Positions 44,483 through 53,457 of a stretch of 64,000 nucleotides of DNA are shown here, one piece after another; the stretch's first letter is position 1, and every line of letters begins with the position of its first letter. The translations under genes were made by a program, and so were the position numbers. The notes beneath the pieces are model-generated. The model was not told the origin of the DNA. It saw only the letters and a list, made by a program, of their open reading frames with translations, and did no database searches. Source of the DNA: Lachnospiraceae bacterium (GTDB lineage Bacteria > Bacillota > Clostridia > Lachnospirales > Lachnospiraceae); NCBI GenBank assembly GCA_015057425.1, contig SVEL01000015.1:1-64000 (forward strand), written 5' to 3'.

Positions 44483-45682
44483 ATGATAATCAAGAGATTT
44501 CAGGGTGCAACAGAGCAGGAAGCCATACTTAAAGCTAAAGAAGAAATGGGTGGCGGAGCAGTTGTTCTCAGCACAAAAGTTATAAAACATAAAGGGTTAT
44601 CAAGATTATTTAAAAAGGATTATTTTGAAATAACAGCCGCATTGGAAGACAAGGTATCTGCAACAGGTCAGATTCCTTATGCAAAAGTTAATGAAACCGC
44701 TGCTGCACAGGCTATACATAACCCTAATATAATCAGTGAACCTGAAACTTCAGCCATTGAAGAAAAATTAAATAATCTTCAGGCGATGTTTGCCAGTCAA
44801 ATGCTTGACAATAATAAAATAAAAGAAGATGTAAATGAAATAATGGAAAGTGAAGAACCGAAAAAGGAAAAGAATATTAACTTTTCATTTATCAGATTGG
44901 TATATAGCCAGCTTCTTGACAATGAAGTTGATGAAAAATATGCTAATCAGATTATAGGTGAAATAGAAACTTCTATTAAAAAGGAAACAAATGTAGATAG
45001 TATTCTCAGTTCAATCTATCAGAAGATTATTCTTAAGATTGGTCAGCCAAAAGTGATTGAACCGGAAGAAAAGAAGACAAAGATAGTATTTTTTGTCGGA
45101 CCGACAGGCGTGGGAAAAACAACTACAATTGCAAAGCTTGCATCATTTTTTAAACTTGAAAAAAAGTTGAAAGTAGCAATGATTACATCGGATACATATA
45201 GAATTGCGGCAGTTGAACAGCTTAGAACATATGCCAATATTTTAGATGTGCCGTTACAGGTAATATATACAATTGAAGAATTTAATAATGCAGTTAAAAA
45301 TTTTGAAGGATATGATTTGATTTTTGTGGATACAGCAGGCCGTTCACATAAAAATGATGAGCAGTGTAAGGAAGTATTCCACTTAATTAATGATTGCACT
45401 ATTGATGAAGAAAAGTGTGTAAAAGAGACATATCTTGTATTAAGTGCAGCTACAAAATATCGCGATTTGATTAAAATAACAGATACTTTTGAAACTATAA
45501 AAGACTATAGTATTTTATTTACAAAGCTTGATGAAACATCATGCCTTGGTAATATATTGAACATCAGACTTAAGACCGGAGCAGCGCTTTCGTACGTAAC
45601 AAGTGGACAAGTTGTACCGGATGATATTAGTTCAATAGATGCACAAAAGATAGCGAGAAACCTATTAGGTGGATCCCAATAA
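44483..45682 (+). CDS. flhF: Flagellar SRP-like GTPase FlhF
   Basis: An SRP54/FtsY-like GTPase that sets flagellar placement. The 399-residue protein has the B-domain start MIIKRFQGATEQEAILKAKEEMGGGAVVLS, a variable linker, and the NG domain with VGPTGVGKTTTIAKLAS near 205, TSDTYRIAAVEQLRTYA and DTAGRSHKND. It starts right after the flhA stop, and flhG follows. Confidence 0.94.
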   Translation: MIIKRFQGATEQEAILKAKEEMGGGAVVLSTKVIKHKGLSRLFKKDYFEITAALEDKVSATGQIPYAKVNETAAAQAIHNPNIISEPETSAIEEKLNNLQAMFASQMLDNNKIKEDVNEIMESEEPKKEKNINFSFIRLVYSQLLDNEVDEKYANQIIGEIETSIKKETNVDSILSSIYQKIILKIGQPKVIEPEEKKTKIVFFVGPTGVGKTTTIAKLASFFKLEKKLKVAMITSDTYRIAAVEQLRTYANILDVPLQVIYTIEEFNNAVKNFEGYDLIFVDTAGRSHKNDEQCKEVFHLINDCTIDEEKCVKETYLVLSAATKYRDLIKITDTFETIKDYSILFTKLDETSCLGNILNIRLKTGAALSYVTSGQVVPDDISSIDAQKIARNLLGGSQ

Positions 45683-45696
45683 AGGAATGGTGTTAA

Positions 45697-46578
45697 ATGG
45701 ATCAGGCAGAGAAACTCAGAAATATAATTAAATTACAGAATCTTGAACAGCAAAATCAGTCAAGAATAATTACTGTAACCAGCGGTAAGGGTGGCGTTGG
45801 TAAGTCGAGTCTTGCTATTAATCTTGCTATAAAGTTTAGAGAGTTGGGACAAAGAGTAATAATTTTCGATGCGGATTTTGGGTTAGCCAATATAGAGGTT
45901 ATGTTTGGTGCAATACCAAAATATAATCTTTCAGATATGATATTTAGAGGCAAGGAACTTAAGGATATTATTATTAACGGACCTATGGATATAGGTTTTA
46001 TATCCGGAGGTTCGGGCATAAGCGGACTTGGCAATATGACAAGAGACCAGGTTGCTTATCTTGTGTATAAGTTAAGGGAATTAGAAACTCTTGCAGATAT
46101 TATCATTATTGATACAGGTGCAGGAATATCAGACAGTGTGCTTGAATTTGTATCAGCAAGCGGAGAAGTTCTTTTAGTGGCAACACCTGAACCGACATCT
46201 ATAACAGATGCATATGCTCTTTTAAAGTCACTGAATGTAAGGGCAGGATTTGACAGAGAGTCAACCAATATAAAAGTTGTAGCAAACAGAGTAGCAGATT
46301 ACGAAGAAGGTGTAAATCTTTATAACAAGCTTAATGTTGTTGTAAGTAAATTCCTGAATATTAATCTTGACTTTTTGGGAATTGTACCATTGGATAATGC
46401 TATGTCAAAGGCAGTAATCCAGCAAAAGCCTCTCACCATAGCGTACGAAAATGCACCATCGGCAAAGGCTATAGATGAATTGGCACGTAAGCTTCTTAAT
46501 GCTCCAATAGATGAAAAAAAGAAGGGACTTGCCCAGGTAGTATTAAGGTTATTTAATAAGAAGAAAGACGAACAGTAA
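45697..46578 (+). CDS. flhG: Flagellar number regulator FlhG (MinD-like ATPase)
   Basis: A MinD/ParA-type ATPase of 293 residues that works with FlhF to control flagellar number and site. The deviant Walker A TSGKGGVGKSSLAINLA is near 28, with DADFGLANIEVMFG and IDTGAGISDSVLEF following. The C-terminal basic tail (LLNAPIDEKKKGLAQVVLRLFNKKK) fits a membrane-targeting helix. An N-terminal FlhF-activating-like stretch precedes the ATPase. Confidence 0.93.
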   Translation: MDQAEKLRNIIKLQNLEQQNQSRIITVTSGKGGVGKSSLAINLAIKFRELGQRVIIFDADFGLANIEVMFGAIPKYNLSDMIFRGKELKDIIINGPMDIGFISGGSGISGLGNMTRDQVAYLVYKLRELETLADIIIIDTGAGISDSVLEFVSASGEVLLVATPEPTSITDAYALLKSLNVRAGFDRESTNIKVVANRVADYEEGVNLYNKLNVVVSKFLNINLDFLGIVPLDNAMSKAVIQQKPLTIAYENAPSAKAIDELARKLLNAPIDEKKKGLAQVVLRLFNKKKDEQ

Positions 46579-46610
46579 TTTGTATTCATATTACATAAGG
46601 AGGTGTAGAT

Positions 46611-47363
46611 ATGCTTTCAAAAATTCTTGCATTAGGAAACAGAGTAGAGTTAATTGGTGTTAAGAATCAATTAATGTCTGCAGTTGATGAAGAATTAGAA
46701 AATTCAAGGAAGATTTATTATAGTCAGATATATGACATTATAGATGAAAGCAAGCTGAGAATAGCTATGCCTATTGAAGGCGGAAAAGTTATTCCGTTAA
46801 GTATAAACAGCAGATATGATGCATGTTTCTTCACCTCAAGCGGTTTGTACCAGTGTAGAGTTGTTGTAGTAGAAAGATATAAAGAAGATAATATATATGT
46901 CTTAGTTGTGGAAATTGTAACTGAATTGCAAAAGTACCAGAGAAGACAGTTTTACAGACTCGGATGCACTATGGATATAAAGTATTGTACTTTGGAAAAA
47001 GAGGAAGTTGAAGAATATTTTACCTATAAGTTTAAAGAAGAATTTGCCCATAAGCTAAAGCTTACTGAAGCAATAGTTCTTGATATAAGCGGTGGCGGTA
47101 TGAGATTTATATCTGATATGAAACATCAAAAAGAAAGTGATGTATATATTCTTTTAGATATTTCATATGAAGGTGATGAAAGAGTATATGGTATTTTGGG
47201 AAAAATAATTTACATGGAAAGAGTAAAGAACAGACCGGGACTTTATGAATACCGTGTGGAATATCAGGGAATAGAAGGTTCTGTAAGGGAAAATATCATA
47301 AGATTTATCTTTGAGGAAGAAAGAAAGCAACGTAAAAAAGCTAAAAGTATTGAAGATGAATAA
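46611..47363 (+). CDS. PilZ-domain cyclic-di-GMP receptor (YcgR/YpfB-like)
   Basis: A 250-residue protein with an N-terminal YcgR-type domain (about 1-105) and a C-terminal PilZ domain. The cyclic-di-GMP motif RRQFYRL near 113 has the RxxxR pattern, and LDISGGGMRF near 160 the DxSxxG pattern. Such proteins slow motility when the second messenger is high. Its place between flhG and cheB supports a brake or regulator role. Confidence 0.88.
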   Translation: MLSKILALGNRVELIGVKNQLMSAVDEELENSRKIYYSQIYDIIDESKLRIAMPIEGGKVIPLSINSRYDACFFTSSGLYQCRVVVVERYKEDNIYVLVVEIVTELQKYQRRQFYRLGCTMDIKYCTLEKEEVEEYFTYKFKEEFAHKLKLTEAIVLDISGGGMRFISDMKHQKESDVYILLDISYEGDERVYGILGKIIYMERVKNRPGLYEYRVEYQGIEGSVRENIIRFIFEEERKQRKKAKSIEDE

Positions 47364-47408
47364 ATAAGTATAAAAACGAAGAAAAAACTTCGAAAATTGG
47401 AGGTTTTT

Positions 47409-48587
47409 ATGAAAAATATTTTAGTTGTTGATGACTCTGCACTTATGAGAAGGGTAATATCTGATATAATACAGTCAGATGATCGATTGACGGTGAAAGA
47501 TACAGCGGCAAACGGACTGATAGCATTAGAACTTATTACTAAGAATAAATATGATCTTATGCTTTTGGATGTCAATATGCCTAAAATGACAGGTCTTGAA
47601 CTTCTTGGCAGAATGCAAGAGAATAACCTGCAAGTAAAGACAATAATGGTTAGTACTACTGTTAAGGATGGTACAAAAGAAACTATTCTTGCTCTTGAAA
47701 GAGGAGCTTTTGATTTTGTCACGAAGCCTGAGGATTATCTTGGTGTTAAAGATAATAAGTTCAAGGAAATTCTACTTAGTACGGTAGCAGCGGCACTTGG
47801 GATAAGTGATCCGGCAGAAACCGACTTAAAAGACAAAGGTCGTGAAGAAAGAGCAACCGTAACTGTAGGAGCGGGAAAAACAGAGAAGAGAGGAGCATCT
47901 GTTACAGATGCCAAAGTCAGATATATTCCTGTTCGTCCACCTAGAAATGTTAAATTTGCACCACACAAAAAGTACACAGGTTCTAAGGAACGTATTAATA
48001 AACTTGTAGCTATAGCATCTTCAACAGGAGGTCCTAAATCATTACAAAGTGTTATTACAAAACTTCCAAAGAATCTTGATGCACCGGTTTTAATAGTTCA
48101 GCATATGCCGAAGGGATTTACGGCATCATTGGCTGCCAGACTTGATGAAATCAGCCCGATAACTGTCAAGGAAGCGGTACATGATGAAGTATTAAGAAAG
48201 GGATGCGTGTACATTGCACCGGGCGGCGCGCAAATGCGTGTAGCTAAATGCGACGCAGGTTATAAAATCGCTATCAATAGCGATGAACCGGCAAGAGATG
48301 GTTTAAAACCATGTGCCAATATCTTATACGAATCATTAATTGGTTCAAAATACGATGAAATAACATGTGTTGTCTTAACGGGCATGGGTGCAGATGGAAC
48401 GATGGGAATAGGTTTATTGGGTGAGACCAATCCTGTTCACGTAATTTCTCAGGATGAACAGAGTTGCATAGTGTATGGAATGCCGAAAGCGATAGCAGAA
48501 GCCGGAATTGTCGACAAAATAGTCGGACTGGAAGACGTGGCTTCAGAAATATTAAAGAATGTGGGGGTGCTAAACAATGGACGTTAG
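47409..48587 (+). CDS. cheB: Chemotaxis response regulator methylesterase CheB
   Basis: Removes methyl groups from (or deamidates) chemoreceptors. It has 392 residues from the ATG at 47409, which follows TTGGAGG; the longer TTG frame from 47397 is unlikely. The receiver domain has phospho-acceptor D54 in LMLLDVNMPKMTG. After a linker of about 60 residues, the esterase domain has the catalytic serine in IASSTGGPKS, the histidine in VQHMPKGF and the aspartate in TGMGADGT. cheA overlaps its end. Confidence 0.95.
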   Translation: MKNILVVDDSALMRRVISDIIQSDDRLTVKDTAANGLIALELITKNKYDLMLLDVNMPKMTGLELLGRMQENNLQVKTIMVSTTVKDGTKETILALERGAFDFVTKPEDYLGVKDNKFKEILLSTVAAALGISDPAETDLKDKGREERATVTVGAGKTEKRGASVTDAKVRYIPVRPPRNVKFAPHKKYTGSKERINKLVAIASSTGGPKSLQSVITKLPKNLDAPVLIVQHMPKGFTASLAARLDEISPITVKEAVHDEVLRKGCVYIAPGGAQMRVAKCDAGYKIAINSDEPARDGLKPCANILYESLIGSKYDEITCVVLTGMGADGTMGIGLLGETNPVHVISQDEQSCIVYGMPKAIAEAGIVDKIVGLEDVASEILKNVGVLNNGR

Positions 48588-50646
48588 CCAATATTTAGAG
48601 ATTTTTATTGATGAAACAAATGAACATTTGCAGAGCCTTAGCGATCAGCTTATGATTCTTGAAAACGAGCCTGGCAACACAGACACAATTAATGAAATAT
48701 TCCGTGCAGCACATTCTCTCAAGGGAATGGCAGGTACAATGGGATATAAGAGAATGCAGAACCTTACACATAATATGGAAAATGTTCTGTCAGAAATCAG
48801 AAATGGTAAGATGGGTGTGTCAGCTGATTTAGTAGATGTACTTTTCCAGTGCTTAGATGCTTTACAGGTATATCTTGATAATATTCAGCAGTCAGCTAAC
48901 GAAGGTGAAGAAGATAATGAAGCTATAGTTTCAAGACTTAATGATATTCTCAACGGAAAGTCATCAGCACCTGTCAATGAAGTTAAGGCAGAACCTGTTA
49001 AGGAAACAAAATCAGAAACTAAGTTGGAAATTAAGTTTGCAGACTTTGAATGTAATGCAGTCAGCAAAGCTTTGGAAAAAGGAATGAATATATACAGTCT
49101 TACGGTACATGTTGATGAAAACTGTATCTTAAAGGCAGCAAGAGCATTCCTTGTATTTAAATCACTTGAAGATTATGGTGAAGTAATTAAATCAGTTCCA
49201 TCAGCTCAGGATATAGAAGATGAAAGATTTGATTTAACATTTAATGTTATCATAGTTACAAATGAGTCACTTGATAAGATTGTTGCAACAGTTAAGAATG
49301 TTTCGGAAATCAGAGAAGTAGAAACAGTAGTTATTACTTCGTTAGATGAAATTCAGAGAGAATCTTCAGTTGAAAAGGCAGACGAGCCTAAGACGGAAGT
49401 AAGTGTTGCAAAAGATAATGCACCTGCAACAAAACAGCCTGCAGCAACATCTAGTAAGCCTGCAGCAACAGGTGGTAAACCGGTTGTTAACAGATCAGTA
49501 AGAGTAGATATTGAAAAACTTGATGTTCTTATGAATCTTGTAAGTGAGCTTATTATTGCAAAGAACGGTCTTATATCTGTAAGCAGCAATGATGAAGGTT
49601 CTAAGGCACAGGGATTCAATGAGCAGATAGAATATCTTGAAAGAGTAACAACAAATCTTCATGAATCAGTTATGAAGGTTCGTATGATGCCAATCGAAAC
49701 AGTTACTAACAAATTCCCACGTATGGTTAGAGATCTTGCTAAGAAGTTGAATAAGCAGATTGAACTTACCATGAACGGTGAAGAAACAGAACTTGACAGA
49801 ACAGTTATTGATGAAATTGGTGATCCGCTTATGCATATTATCCGTAACTCTTGTGATCATGGTCTTGAAAAAACAGAAATCAGAAGAGAAAGAGGAAAGA
49901 GCGAAACAGGACATGTTGTTCTTAATGCATATCAGGATGGTAACAACGTTGTTATTGAGGTCAGCGATGACGGTAATGGTATTGACGTAGAAAACGTTAA
50001 GAATAAAGCTATTGAAAAGGGTACAATTACTCCTGAACAGGCTGAAACAATGAGCGATAAGGATATCGTGGATCTTCTTTTCAAACCAAGTTTCTCAACA
50101 GCAAAAGAAATATCAGACGTTTCCGGACGTGGTGTTGGTCTTGATGTTGTTAAGACAAAGATTGAAGCGTTGGGCGGTGATGTTGAAGTTAAGACAGCAC
50201 TTGGAGAAGGAAGTACATTTATCATCAGACTTCCACTTACCCTTGCTATTATTCAGGCACTTATGGTTGAGGTTGGAATTGAGAAATACGCTATTCCATT
50301 AGGTAATATCCAGACAATCGAAGATATTCCTGTTACAGATATTAAGTATGTTCATTCAAAAGAAGTTATCAATCTTCGTGGAGATGTTATTCCTATTGTC
50401 AGACTTGAAGATGTACTTGATATTGCGGAAGAAGACAGAAAACAGACTGATAACCTTACAGTTGTAATTATCAAGAAGGGTGAAAGAATGGCAGGTCTTG
50501 TTATCGATAGTCTTATCGGTCAGCAGGAAATCGTTATTAAGTCACTTGGTAAGTACATAAGCAGTAGCACCAAGATTATAAGTGGTGCAACAATTCTCGG
50601 TGACGGTGAAGTTGCATTGATTCTTGATGTTAATACATTAGTATAA
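48577..50646 (+). CDS. cheA: Chemotaxis histidine kinase CheA
   Basis: A 689-residue kinase with the five-domain layout: Hpt with H46 in FRAAHSLKGMAG, a P2-like domain with linkers (Ala/Thr/Pro-rich near 280-308), dimerisation helices, a HATPase with IIRNSCDHGLE, VSDDGNGID and GRGVGLDVVKTKIEALGG, and a C-terminal CheW-like domain. It starts 11 bases before the cheB stop. Confidence 0.96.
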   Translation: MDVSQYLEIFIDETNEHLQSLSDQLMILENEPGNTDTINEIFRAAHSLKGMAGTMGYKRMQNLTHNMENVLSEIRNGKMGVSADLVDVLFQCLDALQVYLDNIQQSANEGEEDNEAIVSRLNDILNGKSSAPVNEVKAEPVKETKSETKLEIKFADFECNAVSKALEKGMNIYSLTVHVDENCILKAARAFLVFKSLEDYGEVIKSVPSAQDIEDERFDLTFNVIIVTNESLDKIVATVKNVSEIREVETVVITSLDEIQRESSVEKADEPKTEVSVAKDNAPATKQPAATSSKPAATGGKPVVNRSVRVDIEKLDVLMNLVSELIIAKNGLISVSSNDEGSKAQGFNEQIEYLERVTTNLHESVMKVRMMPIETVTNKFPRMVRDLAKKLNKQIELTMNGEETELDRTVIDEIGDPLMHIIRNSCDHGLEKTEIRRERGKSETGHVVLNAYQDGNNVVIEVSDDGNGIDVENVKNKAIEKGTITPEQAETMSDKDIVDLLFKPSFSTAKEISDVSGRGVGLDVVKTKIEALGGDVEVKTALGEGSTFIIRLPLTLAIIQALMVEVGIEKYAIPLGNIQTIEDIPVTDIKYVHSKEVINLRGDVIPIVRLEDVLDIAEEDRKQTDNLTVVIIKKGERMAGLVIDSLIGQQEIVIKSLGKYISSSTKIISGATILGDGEVALILDVNTLV

Positions 50647-50654
50647 TCGGAGGT

Positions 50655-51107
50655 GTGAATATGGATAACAATAGTATTATTAAAGCAGATGGCACACAGT
50701 ACGTTGTAGTAGATATCGGTATTGAACAGTATGGTATAGATATTAAGTATGTTGATAATATCGTAAGAATGCAGAAGATTACAAGAGTGCCAAAAGCACA
50801 GCGTTATTATGAAGGAGTAATAAACCTTAGAGGTGAAATTGTTCCTGTTATGAGTCTTAGAAAGAAATTCGGTTTCGAACCTGATCCGTTAGGAGATAAG
50901 ACAAGAATTATTATTTTGAAACCTGAGCATGAATCAATTGGTGTTATTGTTGATGCTGTACGTGAAGTAATAGTATTCAGCGAAGCTGAAATTGAAAAGA
51001 TTTACAGTGACGGAAAAGATGACCGTGCAAAATACATCAGTGAAGTTGGTAAAACTCAGGAAGGACTTGTATCTTTACTTAATGTAAATGGTATAATTAC
51101 TGATTAA
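50655..51107 (+). CDS. cheW: Chemotaxis coupling protein CheW
   Basis: A 150-residue scaffold that links receptors to CheA. It has the CheW pattern VVVDIGIEQYGIDIKYVDNIVRM and YYEGVINLRGEIVPVMSLRKKFG. It follows cheA by eight bases with a GGAGGTG ribosome site. A strong hairpin (51128-51158) lies between it and cheC. Confidence 0.94.
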   Translation: MNMDNNSIIKADGTQYVVVDIGIEQYGIDIKYVDNIVRMQKITRVPKAQRYYEGVINLRGEIVPVMSLRKKFGFEPDPLGDKTRIIILKPEHESIGVIVDAVREVIVFSEAEIEKIYSDGKDDRAKYISEVGKTQEGLVSLLNVNGIITD

Positions 51108-51127
51108 AATTAATGTTTAACTGGTTG

Positions 51128-51158
51128 CTATATCGCTGGTTTATTAACCGGCGATATA
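51128..51158 (+). other. Strong intercistronic hairpin between cheW and cheC
   Basis: CTATATCGCTGGT and ACCGGCGATATAG form a 13-pair stem (one G-T) with a five-base loop. No T-run follows, so it is not a classic terminator. It may protect or process the mRNA, or partly reduce expression of cheC-cheD-fliA. Confidence 0.6.
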
Positions 51159-51185
51159 GTAATATAAGAGATATGGAGGTATACA

Positions 51186-51806
51186 ATGCCAATAATTGAT
51201 CTTAATAATTTGGATTCAGTACATAGAGATGTGTTGAAGGAAATAGGAAATATTGGTGCCGGTAATGCAACAACAGCTTTATCAAAGATGATAAACTGTA
51301 AAGTTGATATGAAAGTACCTAAAGTTGAGTTGCTTGACTTAACTGAAATAGCAGCTGCCATTGGTGATGAAGAAACAGTAATGGTAGGTATATTATTGCT
51401 TCTTGAAGGCGATATAAATGGTATGATGATGTTTTTACTTGATTTAGAATCAGCGAGAACACTGGTTGACAGTATAATGGGCATCAAGAAAGAAGAAGAC
51501 AGTGATGATTTATTCGATGCAATGGAAATGTCAGCATTAAATGAAGTCGGTAACATCATTACAGGTGCATATTTGTCAGCATTGTCTGATTTAACAAGAC
51601 TTTGTATAGTTTCAAGTGTGCCAAGTCTTCAGATTGATATGGCCGGTGCAATGCTTAGTATTCCGGCAATTGAATTTAGTAAAATAGGCGATAAAGTTTT
51701 ATTTATTGAAACTCAGTTTGATAATGAAACAAGTATCAACGGATATTTTATTCTTATACCGGAGCTTGAGTCATATGATATCATACTTCATTCATTAGGC
51801 TTATAA
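51186..51806 (+). CDS. cheC: CheY-P phosphatase CheC
   Basis: A 206-residue protein with two phosphatase helices: DVLKEIGNIGAGNATTALSKM near 12 and ALNEVGNIITGAYLSALSDL near 115. Both keep the Glu/Asn pairs. It works with CheD in receptor adaptation, and the two genes are adjacent. A GGAGGT site precedes the ATG. Confidence 0.93.
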   Translation: MPIIDLNNLDSVHRDVLKEIGNIGAGNATTALSKMINCKVDMKVPKVELLDLTEIAAAIGDEETVMVGILLLLEGDINGMMMFLLDLESARTLVDSIMGIKKEEDSDDLFDAMEMSALNEVGNIITGAYLSALSDLTRLCIVSSVPSLQIDMAGAMLSIPAIEFSKIGDKVLFIETQFDNETSINGYFILIPELESYDIILHSLGL

Positions 51807-51825
51807 AGGAAGGAAGCGCTTGGAA

Positions 51826-52314
51826 ATGAGCGAAATAATAAAAGTTGGTATGGCCGATATGAAGGTATGTAATGCACCTGACGGACTTACTACACTGGGG
51901 TTGGGCTCTTGTATAGGAGCGGTTATATATGATCCGGTAAGTAAAGTAAGTGGTATGGTACACGTTATGTTGCCTGACAGTAAAGCCATAAAAGAAAATT
52001 CGAATAAAGCCAAGTTTGCAGATACAGGAATTGAGGAACTGTTAGATATGGTTATAAAGGCAGGAGCAGACAGGAAGAAATTAGTAGCGAAGATTGCGGG
52101 TGGAGCCCAGATGTTCGCCTTTTCCGGTGGAACGAATGAGTTTAATAAAATCGGAGAAAGAAATGCTAAGGCTGTTAAGGAAATGTTAGGTGGATATAAT
52201 ATTCCGATTCTTGCAGAAGAAACCGGTGGTAATATCGGTAGAACTATAATTTTCGATTCTGTTACAGGGGACCTTACCATTAAAGCTGTTGGAAAACCGG
52301 TTAAGGTTGTTTAG
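51826..52314 (+). CDS. cheD: Chemoreceptor glutamine deamidase CheD
   Basis: A 162-residue enzyme that deamidates receptor glutamines and activates CheC. The catalytic cysteine lies in LGLGSCIGAVIYDP, the histidine in MVHVMLPDS, and the threonine in the TGGNIGRTI region. The start is either the ATG at 51826 or a TTG at 51820; both have AGGAAG/AAAGGA at workable distance. Confidence 0.93.
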   Translation: MSEIIKVGMADMKVCNAPDGLTTLGLGSCIGAVIYDPVSKVSGMVHVMLPDSKAIKENSNKAKFADTGIEELLDMVIKAGADRKKLVAKIAGGAQMFAFSGGTNEFNKIGERNAKAVKEMLGGYNIPILAEETGGNIGRTIIFDSVTGDLTIKAVGKPVKVV

Positions 52315-52333
52315 CGGAAAGGCTCGGTGAAGT

Positions 52334-52630
52334 ATGAAAAACAGGATTGATTATTTGCCGGCCATAATAACATTGCTGGCAGCATTGATTTCATGTGTTG
52401 TAACAATTATTTATGATTACAATATGATAACATCTTTGATTATTGTACTTGTTGCATCTGTAGTATTTTATGTATTTGCAGTAATTATAAGATGGGTATG
52501 TCTGTTATATCTGATTAATTCAGCGGAAGAAGAGATAGCAGAAGAAGCTGCTGTGGCAGAACAGTCAGGAGATAATCCGGAAGAAAAACAGGAATCAGAA
52601 GAAGATGGAACTGTTGAGAAAGTTGAGTAG
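52334..52630 (+). CDS. Small two-helix membrane protein of the flagellar operon
   Basis: A 98-residue protein that I do not recognise. Two membrane helices (about 8-27 and 32-63) are followed by a very acidic cytoplasmic-type tail (about 64-98, Glu/Ala-rich). The ATG follows CGGAAAGGCTCGG, and the gene lies between cheD and fliA with short gaps, so it is almost certainly co-transcribed with them. It may be an accessory motility protein, but the sequence gives no function. Confidence 0.6.
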   Translation: MKNRIDYLPAIITLLAALISCVVTIIYDYNMITSLIIVLVASVVFYVFAVIIRWVCLLYLINSAEEEIAEEAAVAEQSGDNPEEKQESEEDGTVEKVE

Positions 52631-52655
52631 TTTTTAGAAAGGCGGCTGTATAAGT

Positions 52656-53423
52656 ATGGAGGACATGTCAAAGAACAGGTTATGGGAAGAGTATTCAAAA
52701 TCCCAATCTCCTGAGCTCAGAGAGCAGATTATAATTGAATATGCATCCTTAGTTAAGCTTGTAGCAGGCCGTTTAAATATGTATTTAGGGTATAACGTTG
52801 AGTTTGACGATTTAGTAGGCTATGGTATATTTGGACTTATTGATGCCATAGATAAGTTTGACTATGGTAAAGGCATAAAGTTTGAGACATATGCAAGCTT
52901 AAGAATACGAGGAGCAATTCTTGATCAGATAAGAAGAATGGATTGGATTCCCCGTTCATTGAGACAGAAACAAAAGAAAATTGATGCGGCAATAAGTAAG
53001 TTGGAAAGTCAGAATGGCAGACTTGCAACAGATGCAGAAATTGCGGCAGAATTGGAAATCAGTGAAGAAGAATATTTGAATTGGCAGGGTCAGACTAATA
53101 TAACAAATGTTGTGTCATTAGATGAATTCATTGAAGCAAACGGAGATAAGGAAGTATCACCATTAAAGGCTTCGCATTTTGACCAGCCGGAAGATGTTAT
53201 AGAAAAAGATGAGATTAAGAAGCTTATTATAGAAGCAATGGATAGTCTCACGGAAAAAGAAAAACAGGTTATTTTATTCTATTATTATGAAGAAATGACA
53301 TTGAAAGAAATAAGCCTTGTTTTGGAGGTGTCTGAATCAAGAGTATCACAATTACATACAAAGGCATTACAGAAGATGAAAGGAAAGTTGGGAAATCATA
53401 CGGGGTTTGTCTTTGGGATATAA
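52656..53423 (+). CDS. fliA: Flagellar sigma factor FliA/SigD
   Basis: The sigma-28 factor for late flagellar, motility and often chemoreceptor genes. The 255-residue protein has region 2 LVGYGIFGLIDAIDKFDYGKGIKFETYASLRIRGAILDQIRRMDWIPRSLRQK and region 4 LKEISLVLEVSESRVSQLHTKAL. The ATG at 52656 is used because AAAGGCGG is about ten bases upstream; the ATG at 52665 would have its GGAGGA too close. Its position late in the operon matches SigD in Bacillus, where distance from the promoter affects its level. Confidence 0.95.
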   Translation: MEDMSKNRLWEEYSKSQSPELREQIIIEYASLVKLVAGRLNMYLGYNVEFDDLVGYGIFGLIDAIDKFDYGKGIKFETYASLRIRGAILDQIRRMDWIPRSLRQKQKKIDAAISKLESQNGRLATDAEIAAELEISEEEYLNWQGQTNITNVVSLDEFIEANGDKEVSPLKASHFDQPEDVIEKDEIKKLIIEAMDSLTEKEKQVILFYYYEEMTLKEISLVLEVSESRVSQLHTKALQKMKGKLGNHTGFVFGI

Positions 53424-53457
53424 ACTATATAATAAGCGCGATGGAGGATAAGTAAAT

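Noticed and set aside
47376-47395. Small CGAAG/CTTCG hairpin before cheB as a terminator
   Set aside because: The stem has only five pairs and no T-run follows on the plus strand; the cheB ribosome site begins directly after it.
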